Below, one piece after another: positions 44,203 through 52,502 of a stretch of DNA of 64,000 bases. A program made the translations under genes and the position numbers. Positions within the stretch are counted from its first letter, which is position 1. The number at the start of each line of letters is the position of its first letter. Under the pieces are notes generated by a model. The model did no database searches. It had not been told where the DNA came from and saw only the letters and a program-made list of their open reading frames with translations. This stretch comes from Maribacter cobaltidurans (GTDB lineage Bacteria; Bacteroidota; Bacteroidia; Flavobacteriales; Flavobacteriaceae). Where the stretch lies: positions 2,967,001 to 3,031,000 of the forward strand of contig NZ_CP022957.1 in assembly GCF_002269385.1 (NCBI RefSeq), given 5' to 3'.

Positions 44203-44622
44203 ATGCTCTCCAAAAAGACAAAATATGGACTAAAGGCATTGGCCTATTTGGGTAACCAAAAGGATCGAAAGCCGGTTCAGATTTCTGAAATTGCGGAGCA
44301 TGAGAATATCTCCCAAAAGTTTTTGGAAAGTATTTTATTAAGTCTTCGCAAGTCGGGTTTCCTGAGTTCCAAAAAGGGTAAGGGTGGGGGATATTATCTT
44401 TTAAAGAATCCAGACCAAATATACATGACCGATGTTATGCGGGTACTGGAAGGGCCCATTGCCATGGTACCCTGTGTAAGCCTTAATTTTTACGAAAGCT
44501 GTGATGATTGCCCGGATGAAAGGACATGCTCCGTCCACAAATTGATGCTCCAAGTTAGGGACAGTGCCTTGGCGGTATACCGAAACAATACTTTGCAGGA
44601 TATTCTTTGCAATCAACCCTAA
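44203..44622 (+). CDS. Rrf2-family transcriptional regulator, probable sulfur-assimilation regulator
   Basis: 139 residues. The N-terminal winged helix is typical (TKYGLKALAYLGNQ, ISEIAEHENISQKFLESIL, KGGGYYLLKNP), and four cysteines follow, Cys91, 100, 103 and 109 (CVSLNFYESCDDCPDERTC), as in iron-sulfur or thiol-sensing Rrf2 members. Of the family, CymR controls cysteine supply in Firmicutes; here the gene lies directly upstream of the sulfate operon, whose promoter carries two similar 24-bp sites. Ligand and cluster are inferences. Confidence 0.88.
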   Translation: MLSKKTKYGLKALAYLGNQKDRKPVQISEIAEHENISQKFLESILLSLRKSGFLSSKKGKGGGYYLLKNPDQIYMTDVMRVLEGPIAMVPCVSLNFYESCDDCPDERTCSVHKLMLQVRDSALAVYRNNTLQDILCNQP

Positions 44623-44694
44623 GACGAGAAATAAGCTTGCCCATCTAAACCTCTTGTTGGAAATATCTCAATTTCACCCCTGTTTTGTTAATAA

Positions 44695-44718
44695 TCTACT
44701 AATTCTATAGGGTAATTA
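44695..44718. promoter_or_regulatory. Rrf2-type operator candidate, copy 1
   Basis: TCTACTAATTCTATAGGGTAATTA; it agrees at 19 of 24 positions with copy 2, whose start is exactly 80 bases downstream. Confidence 0.55.
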
Positions 44719-44761
44719 TAAATTTTATGGATTTCATTGGTGACAGGTAAAAATTAAATTC

Positions 44762-44769
44762 TATTTTTG
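44762..44769 (+). promoter_or_regulatory. Probable -7 element of the sulfate operon
   Basis: TATTTTTG fits TAnnTTTG and lies 5 bases before operator copy 2, which would then cover the transcript start. Confidence 0.55.
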
Positions 44770-44774
44770 AAAAC

Positions 44775-44798
44775 TCTACTAAATAAGTAGGGTAATAA
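44775..44798. promoter_or_regulatory. Rrf2-type operator candidate, copy 2
   Basis: TCTACTAAATAAGTAGGGTAATAA contains the inverted repeat CTACT..AGTAG. It sits at the expected start of transcription, a position suited to repression. Confidence 0.6.
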
Positions 44799-44813
44799 AA
44801 GAAAGCATTTAAG

Positions 44814-45077
44814 ATGATTGCAGATCAACTTGTTTTAGATAAGAAAACCACAAAAACAACCTACGCGGAGGATAAAAAATCCGAAAAGCCGATACGAAGT
44901 ATTGCCAAGGCATTTAGCTGGCGTATCATAGGAACTCTGGACACCCTCGTTATTTCATACATCCTTACGGGTAAGATTTCAATTGCGGCATCCATAGCCT
45001 CCATTGATTTTGTTACGAAAATGATTCTCTATTTTTTTCATGAAAGGTTGTGGAACTTAATAAAATGGGGCAAATAA
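44814..45077 (+). CDS. DUF2061 family membrane protein
   Basis: 87 residues. After a polar N-terminus the DUF2061 core appears: KPIRSIAKAFSWRIIGTLDT, LVISYILTGKISIAASIASI and a terminal FFHERLWNLIKWG, with two membrane segments. The family is often found in sulfate assimilation operons of this phylum but has no assigned role; a transport or regulatory function is conceivable. First gene of the operon, 7 bases before cysH. Confidence 0.88.
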   Translation: MIADQLVLDKKTTKTTYAEDKKSEKPIRSIAKAFSWRIIGTLDTLVISYILTGKISIAASIASIDFVTKMILYFFHERLWNLIKWGK

Positions 45078-45084
45078 AAAAGGT

Positions 45085-45708
45085 ATGGCATTAACAACAT
45101 CTCAAATTCAACAATTGAACGCCCAATTCAAGGGTATACCACCAGAGGAAATCATCTCTTGGGCCGTGAAACACGGTAATACGCCAGTGGTTACTACCAA
45201 TTTTAGGCCTTATGAAGTCGCTATTTTACATGCGGTATCGCAAGTAAGTCAGGATATTCCTGTGATTTGGTGCGATACGGGGTACAATACCCCAAAGACC
45301 TACAAACATGCGGAGGAGCTAATTGAAAGGTTACAGTTGAACATCAAACTATATGTTCCCAGACAGACCTCTGCCCATAGGGATGCCATAATGGGAATTC
45401 CACAAATAGATGATCCCCGACATGAGGAATTTACCAAGCAGGTGAAATTGGAACCTTTTGCCAGGGCCATGGCAGACTTTAAGCCGGATGTTTGGTTTAC
45501 GAACTTGCGCAAAGGTCAGACAGCTTTGCGCGATAGTTTGGATATTTTAAGTTTGAGCAAGGACGGAGTGCTAAAAGTAAGTCCTTTCTATCATTATAGT
45601 GATACCCAATTAGATACCTATTTAAGGAAGTTCGATCTTCCCAATGAACATAACTATTTTGATCCCACCAAGGTTTTGGCCAATAGGGAGTGCGGATTGC
45701 ATACATAA
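45085..45708 (+). CDS. cysH: Phosphoadenylyl-sulfate (PAPS/APS) reductase
   Basis: 207 residues. The enzyme reduces activated sulfate to sulfite. It has the adenylyl-sulfate binding region TTNFRPYEVAILHAVSQ, IPVIWCDTGYNTPKTY and RKGQTALRD, and the catalytic Cys203 in the C-terminal ECGLH. The CC..CxxC pairs that hold the 4Fe-4S cluster of APS-specific reductases are absent, so by family rule it should prefer PAPS. No APS kinase gene is in the operon and CysN lacks a kinase domain, so cysC should be elsewhere or the specificity differs. Confidence 0.93.
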   Translation: MALTTSQIQQLNAQFKGIPPEEIISWAVKHGNTPVVTTNFRPYEVAILHAVSQVSQDIPVIWCDTGYNTPKTYKHAEELIERLQLNIKLYVPRQTSAHRDAIMGIPQIDDPRHEEFTKQVKLEPFARAMADFKPDVWFTNLRKGQTALRDSLDILSLSKDGVLKVSPFYHYSDTQLDTYLRKFDLPNEHNYFDPTKVLANRECGLHT

Positions 45709-45717
45709 AAAATACCT

Positions 45718-46656
45718 ATGGAAGTAAAAGAATTGGAAGTACCAACGGAAATCGGTGAGAATACCGCCCATATCAATGCCCTAGAGAACGAGGCCATTTA
45801 TATTTTGAGGGAGGTAGCTGCACAATTTGAAAAACCGGTTTTATTGTTTTCGGGAGGAAAGGACTCGATTACTTTGGTAAGGTTGGCCCAAAAGGCCTTC
45901 TGGCCCGCTAAAATTCCCTTTCCCTTGATGCATATTGATACTGGGCATAATTTTCCAGAGACTATAGAATTTAGAGATCGCTTGGTGAAGGAAATGGGAT
46001 TGGAACTTATCGTAAGGAATGTCCAGGACTCTATTGACCAAGGAAAGGTCAAGGAAGAGTCTGGAAGATATTCCAGTAGAAACAGTTTGCAGACAACGAC
46101 GCTATTGGATGCCATTGAAGAGTTTAAGTTCGATGCTTGTATCGGAGGTGCCCGTAGGGATGAGGAAAAAGCAAGGGCCAAGGAAAGGATATTTTCTGTT
46201 CGTGACGATTTTGGACAATGGGACGAAAGAAACCAAAGACCGGAATTGTTCGATATGTTAAATGGTCAGATCGAGTTGGGTCAGAACGTACGTGTTTTCC
46301 CTATTTCCAACTGGACGGAGCTGGATGTTTGGTCCTATATAAAGTATGAAGGAATAGAAATTCCTTCCATCTATTTTGCACATAAGCGTAAGACCTTTCT
46401 TAGGGACGGTATGATATGGTCTGCCGAGGATGGAATTGTATTCAGGGACGAGGATGAGGTCGTGGAAGAACGGATGGTTCGTTTTAGAACGGTAGGGGAT
46501 ATGTCCTGTACGGCAGCAGTTCTTTCGGATGCCATTAGTATAGATAAGGTGGTAGCCGAAATTAGGGATTCGTCCATTTCAGAACGTGGTGCCCGTATAG
46601 ACGACAAACGTTCCGAAGCCGCCATGGAAAAAAGAAAACAACAAGGATATTTTTAA
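45718..46656 (+). CDS. cysD: Sulfate adenylyltransferase subunit 2
   Basis: 312 residues, catalytic subunit of ATP sulfurylase, an N-type ATP pyrophosphatase. PP-loop SGGKDS near residue 45, HIDTGHNFPETIEFRD, GGARRDEEKARAKERIFS and a terminal KRKQQGYF are as in CysD. It makes APS and PPi from sulfate and ATP with CysN providing GTP hydrolysis. Ten bases follow the cysH stop. Confidence 0.96.
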   Translation: MEVKELEVPTEIGENTAHINALENEAIYILREVAAQFEKPVLLFSGGKDSITLVRLAQKAFWPAKIPFPLMHIDTGHNFPETIEFRDRLVKEMGLELIVRNVQDSIDQGKVKEESGRYSSRNSLQTTTLLDAIEEFKFDACIGGARRDEEKARAKERIFSVRDDFGQWDERNQRPELFDMLNGQIELGQNVRVFPISNWTELDVWSYIKYEGIEIPSIYFAHKRKTFLRDGMIWSAEDGIVFRDEDEVVEERMVRFRTVGDMSCTAAVLSDAISIDKVVAEIRDSSISERGARIDDKRSEAAMEKRKQQGYF

Positions 46657-46664
46657 CCTGGTTG

Positions 46665-46733
46665 ATAGTTGTTGGTTGTTCGTTGATAGTATTTGCGAAT
46701 AACACCAACAACTATGAACTAACAACGAACAAC
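46665..46733 (+). promoter_or_regulatory. Interleaved inverted repeats before cysN
   Basis: ATAGTTGTTGGT (46665-46676) pairs perfectly with ACCAACAACTAT (46704-46715), and GTTGTTCGTTG (46675-46685) pairs perfectly with CAACGAACAAC (46723-46733). The order A-B-A'-B' with a 2-base overlap means the hairpins compete. B' ends 4 bases before the TTG start of cysN. Confidence 0.6.
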
Positions 46734-46737
46734 GAAA

Positions 46738-47985
46738 TTGGAAGTACTAAAAATAGCAACGGCAGGTAGTGTGGATGATGGTAAAAGTACCTTGATTGGA
46801 AGGATACTTTACGATACCAAATCCCTGACTTCGGATAAACTCGAAGCCATAGAAAGGACCAGTAAGCAAAAAGGATATGATTATTTGGATTTTTCCTTGG
46901 CTACGGATGGGTTGGTAGCGGAGCGGGAGCAGGGAATTACCATAGATGTAGCCCATATCTATTTTTCCACTGCGAAAAAAAGTTATATCATCGCTGATAC
47001 CCCAGGACATGTGGAATATACCCGAAACATGGTAACGGGTGCCTCTACCTCTCAGGCGGCCATTATTTTGATTGATGCCCGTAAAGGGGTCATTGAGCAG
47101 ACTAACAGGCATTTTTTCATCAATAACCTTCTTCGTATTAAGGAAGTGGTGGTGGCCATTAATAAAATGGACTTGGTCGATTTTTCTGAGGAGCGATACA
47201 ATGAAATTAAGGCCGATTTTGAAAAATTGATGGAAAAACGGGATTATGCCGATCAAAAAATCACCTTTGTTCCGGTCAGTGCACTAAAGGGTGATAATGT
47301 GGTGAATAAATCCGAAAATACTCCGTGGTATAAAGGGGAAACTTTATTGGAGCATTTGGAAGGATTGGATCTTGCAGCGGTTTCAAATGTGGGTACGCCA
47401 CGCTTTCCTGTGCAATATGTTATTCGTCCAAAAACGGAAGAACATCATGATTTTAGGGGATTCGCAGGTAAGGTGTACGGAGGTGAGTTGAGTGTGGGTG
47501 ATGAGGTAGTCGCCCTACCTTCACAAACAAGGTCCAAAATCAAGGATATTTATGTTTACGATAAAAAATATAAAACGGCTTCCAGAAGGTCATCTGTGAC
47601 CATAACGTTGGAAGACGAAATTAATTTAAGCAGGGGTGATATGTTGGTCAAGGCCAATGACCTCCCAACCATAGAAAAGCAATTTACTGCTACCATTTCT
47701 TGGATGGATTCCAAGCCGTTGGCGGCTGGGAACAAATATGTGGTTCAGCATGGGGTGAATAAGGTATTGGCCAAGGTAGATCAAGTACATCATAAAATTG
47801 CACCTGATTATTCCGGCATAGATACCCAAGCCAAAGCTTTGGGAATGAATGATATAGCGGAGGTAAGTTTCCGATTGAACAAGCCCATATTTTATGACAA
47901 ATTCAAAAATCATAGGACCAATGGTTCTTTTATTCTTATCGATACCCAATCCAATAATACTGTAGGAGCAGGTTTTATAAGTTAG
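46738..47985 (+). CDS. cysN: Sulfate adenylyltransferase subunit 1 (GTPase)
   Basis: 415 residues of the elongation-factor-like GTPase that drives CysD. The G motifs are clear: AGSVDDGKST (G1), DTPGH (G3), NKMD (G4) and SALKGDN (G5). The TTG at 46738 is taken as start because it gives MEVLKIATAGSVDDGKST, the usual N-terminus, and the frame has no ATG before the P-loop. There is no C-terminal APS-kinase domain. Unlike its neighbours it stands 81 bases after the previous gene, and this gap holds alternating hairpins that may tune its translation. Confidence 0.94.
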   Translation: MEVLKIATAGSVDDGKSTLIGRILYDTKSLTSDKLEAIERTSKQKGYDYLDFSLATDGLVAEREQGITIDVAHIYFSTAKKSYIIADTPGHVEYTRNMVTGASTSQAAIILIDARKGVIEQTNRHFFINNLLRIKEVVVAINKMDLVDFSEERYNEIKADFEKLMEKRDYADQKITFVPVSALKGDNVVNKSENTPWYKGETLLEHLEGLDLAAVSNVGTPRFPVQYVIRPKTEEHHDFRGFAGKVYGGELSVGDEVVALPSQTRSKIKDIYVYDKKYKTASRRSSVTITLEDEINLSRGDMLVKANDLPTIEKQFTATISWMDSKPLAAGNKYVVQHGVNKVLAKVDQVHHKIAPDYSGIDTQAKALGMNDIAEVSFRLNKPIFYDKFKNHRTNGSFILIDTQSNNTVGAGFIS

Positions 47986-48106
47986 TCGTGGCTCCTGTAA
48001 TGAATTAAAGTCCAGTATGTTTTGATTTAAAATATATTAAATCGATAGGATTAGTATTAAAGTAATAAATCGAAGGGGTGCGACAAGATTAAATAATTAA
48101 AGAGCA

Positions 48107-50197
48107 ATGCAGAGTTTTAGAACAGAAATAGAAAATCCGATTGTTGAAAAGGATATCCTGGAACTGGAGCGAAAGATTCATGAATTCCATGGAGGCAAGT
48201 TGGACGAGGAGAAATTCCGAAGTCTACGGTTGGCCAGAGGGGTTTATGGACAGCGCCAACAGGGAGTGCAAATGATCAGGATTAAGTTGCCTTATGGCAA
48301 GGTGACATCTAAACAATTGCACCGTATTTGTGAGGTTTCCGATGAGTATTCCAGAGGTAGGCTACATATTACGACAAGGCAGGATATTCAAATCCATTAT
48401 GTGGATTTGAACAGAACTCCTGAACTTTGGGCGGAGCTGGAAAAAGACGATATTACCTTGCGAGAAGCTTGTGGAAATACCGTAAGAAATGTCACGGCCA
48501 GTGAAACTGCAGGAATCGATGTCATGGAGCCTTTTGATGTATCGCCCTATGCCCATGCGCTTTTTCAATATTTTCTTAGAAACCCCGTCAGTCAGGAAAT
48601 GGGACGAAAATTTAAGGTGTCCTTTTCCGCTTCGGATGAAGATACCGGACTTTCCTACATGCACGACCTTGGTTTTATTGCCAAAGTCAAGGAAGGTATA
48701 AAAGGCTTCAAGGTGATGTTGGGAGGTGGTTTGGGATCTCAACCTAGACATGCCGATATGCTGTATGAATTTTTGCCTTCGGATAAAATAATTCCTTTGA
48801 TGGAAGTAGTGGTCCGTGTTTTTGACCGTTATGGGGAACGAAAAAGCAGGGCAAAAGCCAGAATGAAGTTCTTGTTGAAAGATGTGGGCTTGGATGGTTT
48901 TAGAAAACTGATTGATGAAGAATGCAAGGCAATTCCCTTTAAAGCCTATCCTATCGATGCCTTGGCATATCCTAAAATAAAAGTTTCCGAGCTCGAAGCT
49001 CCAAAAGTAGAAATCGACGATATCAAGGAATTTGAGAAATGGAAATCGACCAATATTGTACCACAGAAACAAGGTGGTTTTGTAGCTATTGGCATAAAGG
49101 TACTTTTAGGGGATTTTTATACTGATAAGGCCAGATTGTTGGCGGATTTGGTGCAGAAGTACGCTGCTGGTGAGTTTAGGTTGACCTTGCGCCAAAACAT
49201 ATTGATTCCCTATGTAAAGGAGGAAGCCATTCCATTTTTCTTCACGGAACTAAAAAAACTAGGTTTTGCCGAGGCAGGTTACAATAAGGCACTGGATATT
49301 ACCGCCTGTCCTGGAACGGATACCTGTAACCTGGGTATTGCGAGCAGTACGGGAATAGCGGAGGAGCTGGAACGGGTAATAAAAGCAGAATATCCACAAT
49401 ATATTGAAAATCCGGATGTCGTCATTAAAATAAGCGGATGTATGAATGCCTGTGGGCAACACAATATGGCCAATATAGGTTTTCAGGGGATGTCCGTTAG
49501 AACCAAGGATAAATTGGTAGCTCCTGCTTTGCAGGTATTATTGGGAGGCGGAAATTATGGAAATGGAAATGGAAGATTTGCGGATAAGGTTGTAAAAGTG
49601 CCAAGTAAAAGAGGACCTGAAGCCTTACGATTAATATTGGACGATTTTGATGCTAACGGCAACGGAAAATCTTTTCCTGATTATTATGCCGAAAAAGGAC
49701 AAATGTATTTCTACGATTTCTTGACCCATTTATCCAGTGTCGATGATTTAACTGCCGATGATTTCATCGATTGGGGAAATACTGAAAAATATGAAAAAGC
49801 TATCGGAGTAGGTGAATGCGCAGGGGTAGTCATCGATTTGATTGCGACGTTGCTTTTTGAAAGTGAGGAAAAGATTCAGAATGCCCAAGAGAAATTTGAG
49901 GAGGAAAAATGGGCGGCCAGTATTTATTATGCCTATGCCTCCATGGTAAATTCGGCCAAGGCCTTATTGACATCAGAAAATACGAAGGTGAATACACACG
50001 CAAGTATCATCAAGGATTTTGACGAGAAATTTGTTGCGGATGGTAGAATTGCCGTAGAGGGTGGGTTTGAAACTATGGTGCTACAAATAAACAAGAATGA
50101 GCCAACGAAAGAATTTGCCACATCATATTTGAAAAATGCAAGATTGTTTTTGGAAACCGTTGAAAAGTATAGGGAACAAGAATTAGCGCAAGTTTAA
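48107..50197 (+). CDS. Siroheme-4Fe-4S sulfite reductase with a C-terminal HEPN-like domain
   Basis: 696 residues. Residues 1-~545 are a nitrite/sulfite reductase: two ferredoxin-like halves (GQRQQGVQMIRIKLPYGK, SRGRLHITTRQDIQIHYV; later GEFRLTLRQNILIPYV) and the cluster ligands Cys401, 407, 445 and 449 (ACPGTDTC, SGCMNAC). The genomic setting argues for sulfite. The C-terminal ~140 residues (ECAGVVIDLIATLLFESEEK, YYAYASMVNSAKALL, HASIIKDFDEKFV) are helical and look HEPN-like, an appendage seen in related Bacteroidota proteins and absent from the classical enzyme. No ribonuclease motif is obvious. cobA follows after one base. Confidence 0.9.
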   Translation: MQSFRTEIENPIVEKDILELERKIHEFHGGKLDEEKFRSLRLARGVYGQRQQGVQMIRIKLPYGKVTSKQLHRICEVSDEYSRGRLHITTRQDIQIHYVDLNRTPELWAELEKDDITLREACGNTVRNVTASETAGIDVMEPFDVSPYAHALFQYFLRNPVSQEMGRKFKVSFSASDEDTGLSYMHDLGFIAKVKEGIKGFKVMLGGGLGSQPRHADMLYEFLPSDKIIPLMEVVVRVFDRYGERKSRAKARMKFLLKDVGLDGFRKLIDEECKAIPFKAYPIDALAYPKIKVSELEAPKVEIDDIKEFEKWKSTNIVPQKQGGFVAIGIKVLLGDFYTDKARLLADLVQKYAAGEFRLTLRQNILIPYVKEEAIPFFFTELKKLGFAEAGYNKALDITACPGTDTCNLGIASSTGIAEELERVIKAEYPQYIENPDVVIKISGCMNACGQHNMANIGFQGMSVRTKDKLVAPALQVLLGGGNYGNGNGRFADKVVKVPSKRGPEALRLILDDFDANGNGKSFPDYYAEKGQMYFYDFLTHLSSVDDLTADDFIDWGNTEKYEKAIGVGECAGVVIDLIATLLFESEEKIQNAQEKFEEEKWAASIYYAYASMVNSAKALLTSENTKVNTHASIIKDFDEKFVADGRIAVEGGFETMVLQINKNEPTKEFATSYLKNARLFLETVEKYREQELAQV

Positions 50198-50198
50198 A

Positions 50199-51035
50199 AT
50201 GCAGTTTAACAAACAACCCAATCAAAAAACAATCGCAGCAGCAGTAAGCACTCCCTTCCAAAAGGAAGGGAGGTTAACTGTTGTGGGAGCGGGACCGGGC
50301 GATCCTGAATTGATAACTTTTAAGGGGATAAAGGCCCTGCGAAGTGCCGATGTGGTTTTGTATGACGCCCTGGTTAACGAAGAACTTTTGCAATATGCCC
50401 AACAGGCGGAAAAGATATTCGTTGGAAAACGAAAAGGGTGTTATACCTATCAGCAGGACCAGATAAATGAGCTTATTGTTTCCAGGGCCAAATCCCACGG
50501 ACACGTAGTCCGGCTAAAAGGAGGGGATTCCTTTGTTTTTGGGCGTGGGGCCGAGGAAATGGAATTTGCAGCTTCCCACGGTCTGGAAACGTCCATGGTT
50601 CCTGGGATTTCGTCCAGTTTAAGTGTTCCTGCCCATCAAAATATTCCCGTTACTAAAAGAGGGGCATCGGAGAGTTTTTGGGTCATTACAGGAACAACAA
50701 AACAGCATAAATTATCAGGAGACGTAGCCTTGGCGGCCAAAAGTAATGCTACGGTGGTCATTCTCATGGGCATGTCCAAGTTATCTGAAATCGTTTCGCT
50801 TTTTAAAAAAGAAGGGAAAGACGAAACACCCATTGCCATTATTCAAAACGGAACGACGAGAGACGAGAAAATAGGTGTAGGAACTATTTCCAACATAGAA
50901 GACGAAGTAAAGAAGAATACATTGTCCAACCCTGCCATCATTATTATTGGGGAAGTGGTTCGACATCGGCAAAAGCTTATCGAAATAAAAAAACGATATG
51001 TAGATAGTAAAGAGTCAAAAGTTCTAAGTGAATAG
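50199..51035 (+). CDS. cobA: Uroporphyrinogen-III C-methyltransferase
   Basis: 278 residues of the SAM-dependent enzyme that starts siroheme synthesis for the preceding sulfite reductase. Motifs: LTVVGAGPGDPELITFKG, DVVLYDALVNEELL, VVRLKGGDSFVFGRGAEE, VPGISSSLSVPA and PVTKRGASESFWVITG. About 25 extra residues precede the fold. The dehydrogenase/ferrochelatase step is not encoded here. Confidence 0.95.
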   Translation: MQFNKQPNQKTIAAAVSTPFQKEGRLTVVGAGPGDPELITFKGIKALRSADVVLYDALVNEELLQYAQQAEKIFVGKRKGCYTYQQDQINELIVSRAKSHGHVVRLKGGDSFVFGRGAEEMEFAASHGLETSMVPGISSSLSVPAHQNIPVTKRGASESFWVITGTTKQHKLSGDVALAAKSNATVVILMGMSKLSEIVSLFKKEGKDETPIAIIQNGTTRDEKIGVGTISNIEDEVKKNTLSNPAIIIIGEVVRHRQKLIEIKKRYVDSKESKVLSE

Positions 51036-51094
51036 ATAAAAGATTTTTTTAGCTAAACAGCTAACTCCTAACCACTAAATCCTAATTAAGAAGT

Positions 51095-52156
51095 ATGATA
51101 AAAACAGATATTGTAATCATAGGTGCAGGCCCAACAGGATTATTTACCGTATTTGAAGCAGGACTGCTAAAATTAAAATGCCATCTTATCGATGCATTGC
51201 CACAGCCTGGTGGTCAATGCTCGGAGATTTATCCCAAAAAACCGATTTATGATATTCCAGCTTTTCCGGAAATATTGGCGGGTACATTAGTGGATAATCT
51301 TATGGAACAGATAAAGCCATTTGAAGCCGGATTTACCTTGGGAGAACGGGCGGAAACCTTGGACCAACAAGAAGATGGTTCCTATATTGTTACTACCAAT
51401 AAAGGTACTCAGCACCATGCACCAGTTGTGGTGATCGCAGGCGGTTTAGGCTCTTTTGAGCCTAGGAAGCCTCCTATTTCCAATATTGTGGATTTTGAGG
51501 ATAAAGGCGTGGCCTATATGGTCAAAAATCCTGAGGTCTATCGTGGTAAAAAGGTGGTTATTGCCGGTGGAGGAGATTCTGCCCTAGACTGGGCCATTTT
51601 CTTGGCAGATGTCGCTTCGGAAGTATCCTTGGTTCACCGTAGAAATGAATTCCGAGGAGCCTTGGACTCTGTTGAGAAAGCATCGGAATTGGCCAAATTG
51701 GGTAAAATAAAATTATTTACGGAAGCCGAGGTTAAAAAATTATATGGCGATGAGAAGTTGGAAGCCGTTGTCGTTAAACATAATGACGCAGAAAAGGGCG
51801 AGACCTATTTAGAGGTGGACAATTTTATTCCGCTATTCGGATTGTCCCCAAAATTAGGGCCTATTGGGAATTGGGGATTGGAAATTGAGAGGAACGCTAT
51901 TAAGGTGAACAATGCCAAGGATTATCAAACCAATTTGCCTGGTGTTTTTGCCATTGGGGATGTAAATACCTATGAAGGTAAATTGAAATTGATACTTTCC
52001 GGTTTTCACGAGGCCGCTGTGATGTGTCAGTATGCCTATCAAGTTGTCAATCCTGGAAAACGCTATGTTATGAAATATACAACTGTTGGAGGTGTGGAAG
52101 GATTTGACGGTTCCAAAAAAGAAGCAAAAAAAGAAGTGGTTCAAAGTATAGCATAG
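51095..52156 (+). CDS. Ferredoxin/flavodoxin-NADP+ reductase (thioredoxin-reductase-like type)
   Basis: 353 residues with FAD motif IIGAGPTGLFTVFEAGL, PGGQCSEIYPKKPIYDIP and the NADPH motif VVIAGGGDSALDWAIFLA, then AIGDVNTYEGKLKLI. The redox CxxC of thioredoxin reductase is missing, which places it in the TrxR-like FNR group. As last gene of the sulfate operon it probably supplies electrons, through ferredoxin, to the sulfite reductase. Confidence 0.9.
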   Translation: MIKTDIVIIGAGPTGLFTVFEAGLLKLKCHLIDALPQPGGQCSEIYPKKPIYDIPAFPEILAGTLVDNLMEQIKPFEAGFTLGERAETLDQQEDGSYIVTTNKGTQHHAPVVVIAGGLGSFEPRKPPISNIVDFEDKGVAYMVKNPEVYRGKKVVIAGGGDSALDWAIFLADVASEVSLVHRRNEFRGALDSVEKASELAKLGKIKLFTEAEVKKLYGDEKLEAVVVKHNDAEKGETYLEVDNFIPLFGLSPKLGPIGNWGLEIERNAIKVNNAKDYQTNLPGVFAIGDVNTYEGKLKLILSGFHEAAVMCQYAYQVVNPGKRYVMKYTTVGGVEGFDGSKKEAKKEVVQSIA

Positions 52157-52177
52157 TAATTTTTAAAACGACTAAGG

Positions 52178-52210
52178 AACCCTTCAAGAATACTAATTGA
52201 AGGGTTTTTT
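52178..52210 (+). terminator. Intrinsic terminator of the sulfate operon
   Basis: AACCCTTCAA / TTGAAGGGTT stem with a 9-base loop and a T run. Confidence 0.9.
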
Positions 52211-52296
52211 GTTATGGAAAGGTCTTTACAAAATGATTATTTGGTTTTGAACGGGTAGAGCCGTTACTTTGCCCCAGTTCTTTTAAAAACTGTATT

Positions 52297-52418
52297 GTTA
52301 TCAAGAAAGGTGGAGGGAATAGACCCATTGAAGCCTTGGCAACCCTTGGTCTAGTCTGATTTGGTCAGTAGGTAAGTAGGTGCTACGTTCTATCCCGAAT
52401 GCTATCGGGAAAGATAAC
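52297..52418 (+). promoter_or_regulatory. SAM-I (S-box) riboswitch upstream of metH
   Basis: P1 GTTATC (52297-52302) with GATAAC (52413-52418); core AAGAAAGGTGGAGGGAAT, ACCCATTGAAGCC, GGCAACC and GTAGGTGCTACGTTC. Helix P4 is made from CCCGAATGCTATCGGG. A promoter-like TTTTG (52245) and TACTTTG (52265) pair precede it. Expected to repress metH and metF at high SAM. Confidence 0.93.
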
Positions 52419-52438
52419 CCCAAAAGGCTTAGCTCAAA

Positions 52439-52488
52439 TTCCTATTCTTGATTCCTTACGTTACATTTAATTGATTTAAAATAGGAGG
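52439..52488 (+). promoter_or_regulatory. S-box expression platform with Shine-Dalgarno sequestration
   Basis: CCTATTCTTGAT (52441-52452) is complementary to ATCAAGAAAGG (52300-52310) of the aptamer apart from one bulged A. The same CCTATT is complementary to AATAGG (52480-52485), part of the Shine-Dalgarno-like AGGAGG at 52483-52488. The pairings are mutually exclusive. Confidence 0.6.
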
Positions 52489-52502
52489 TTATAACGTCCA
52501 AT

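Noticed and set aside
46657..46737. H-type pseudoknot formed by both helices before cysN at once
   Set aside because: The two helices overlap by two bases and leave no connecting loop across the second helix, so mutually exclusive hairpins are more likely.
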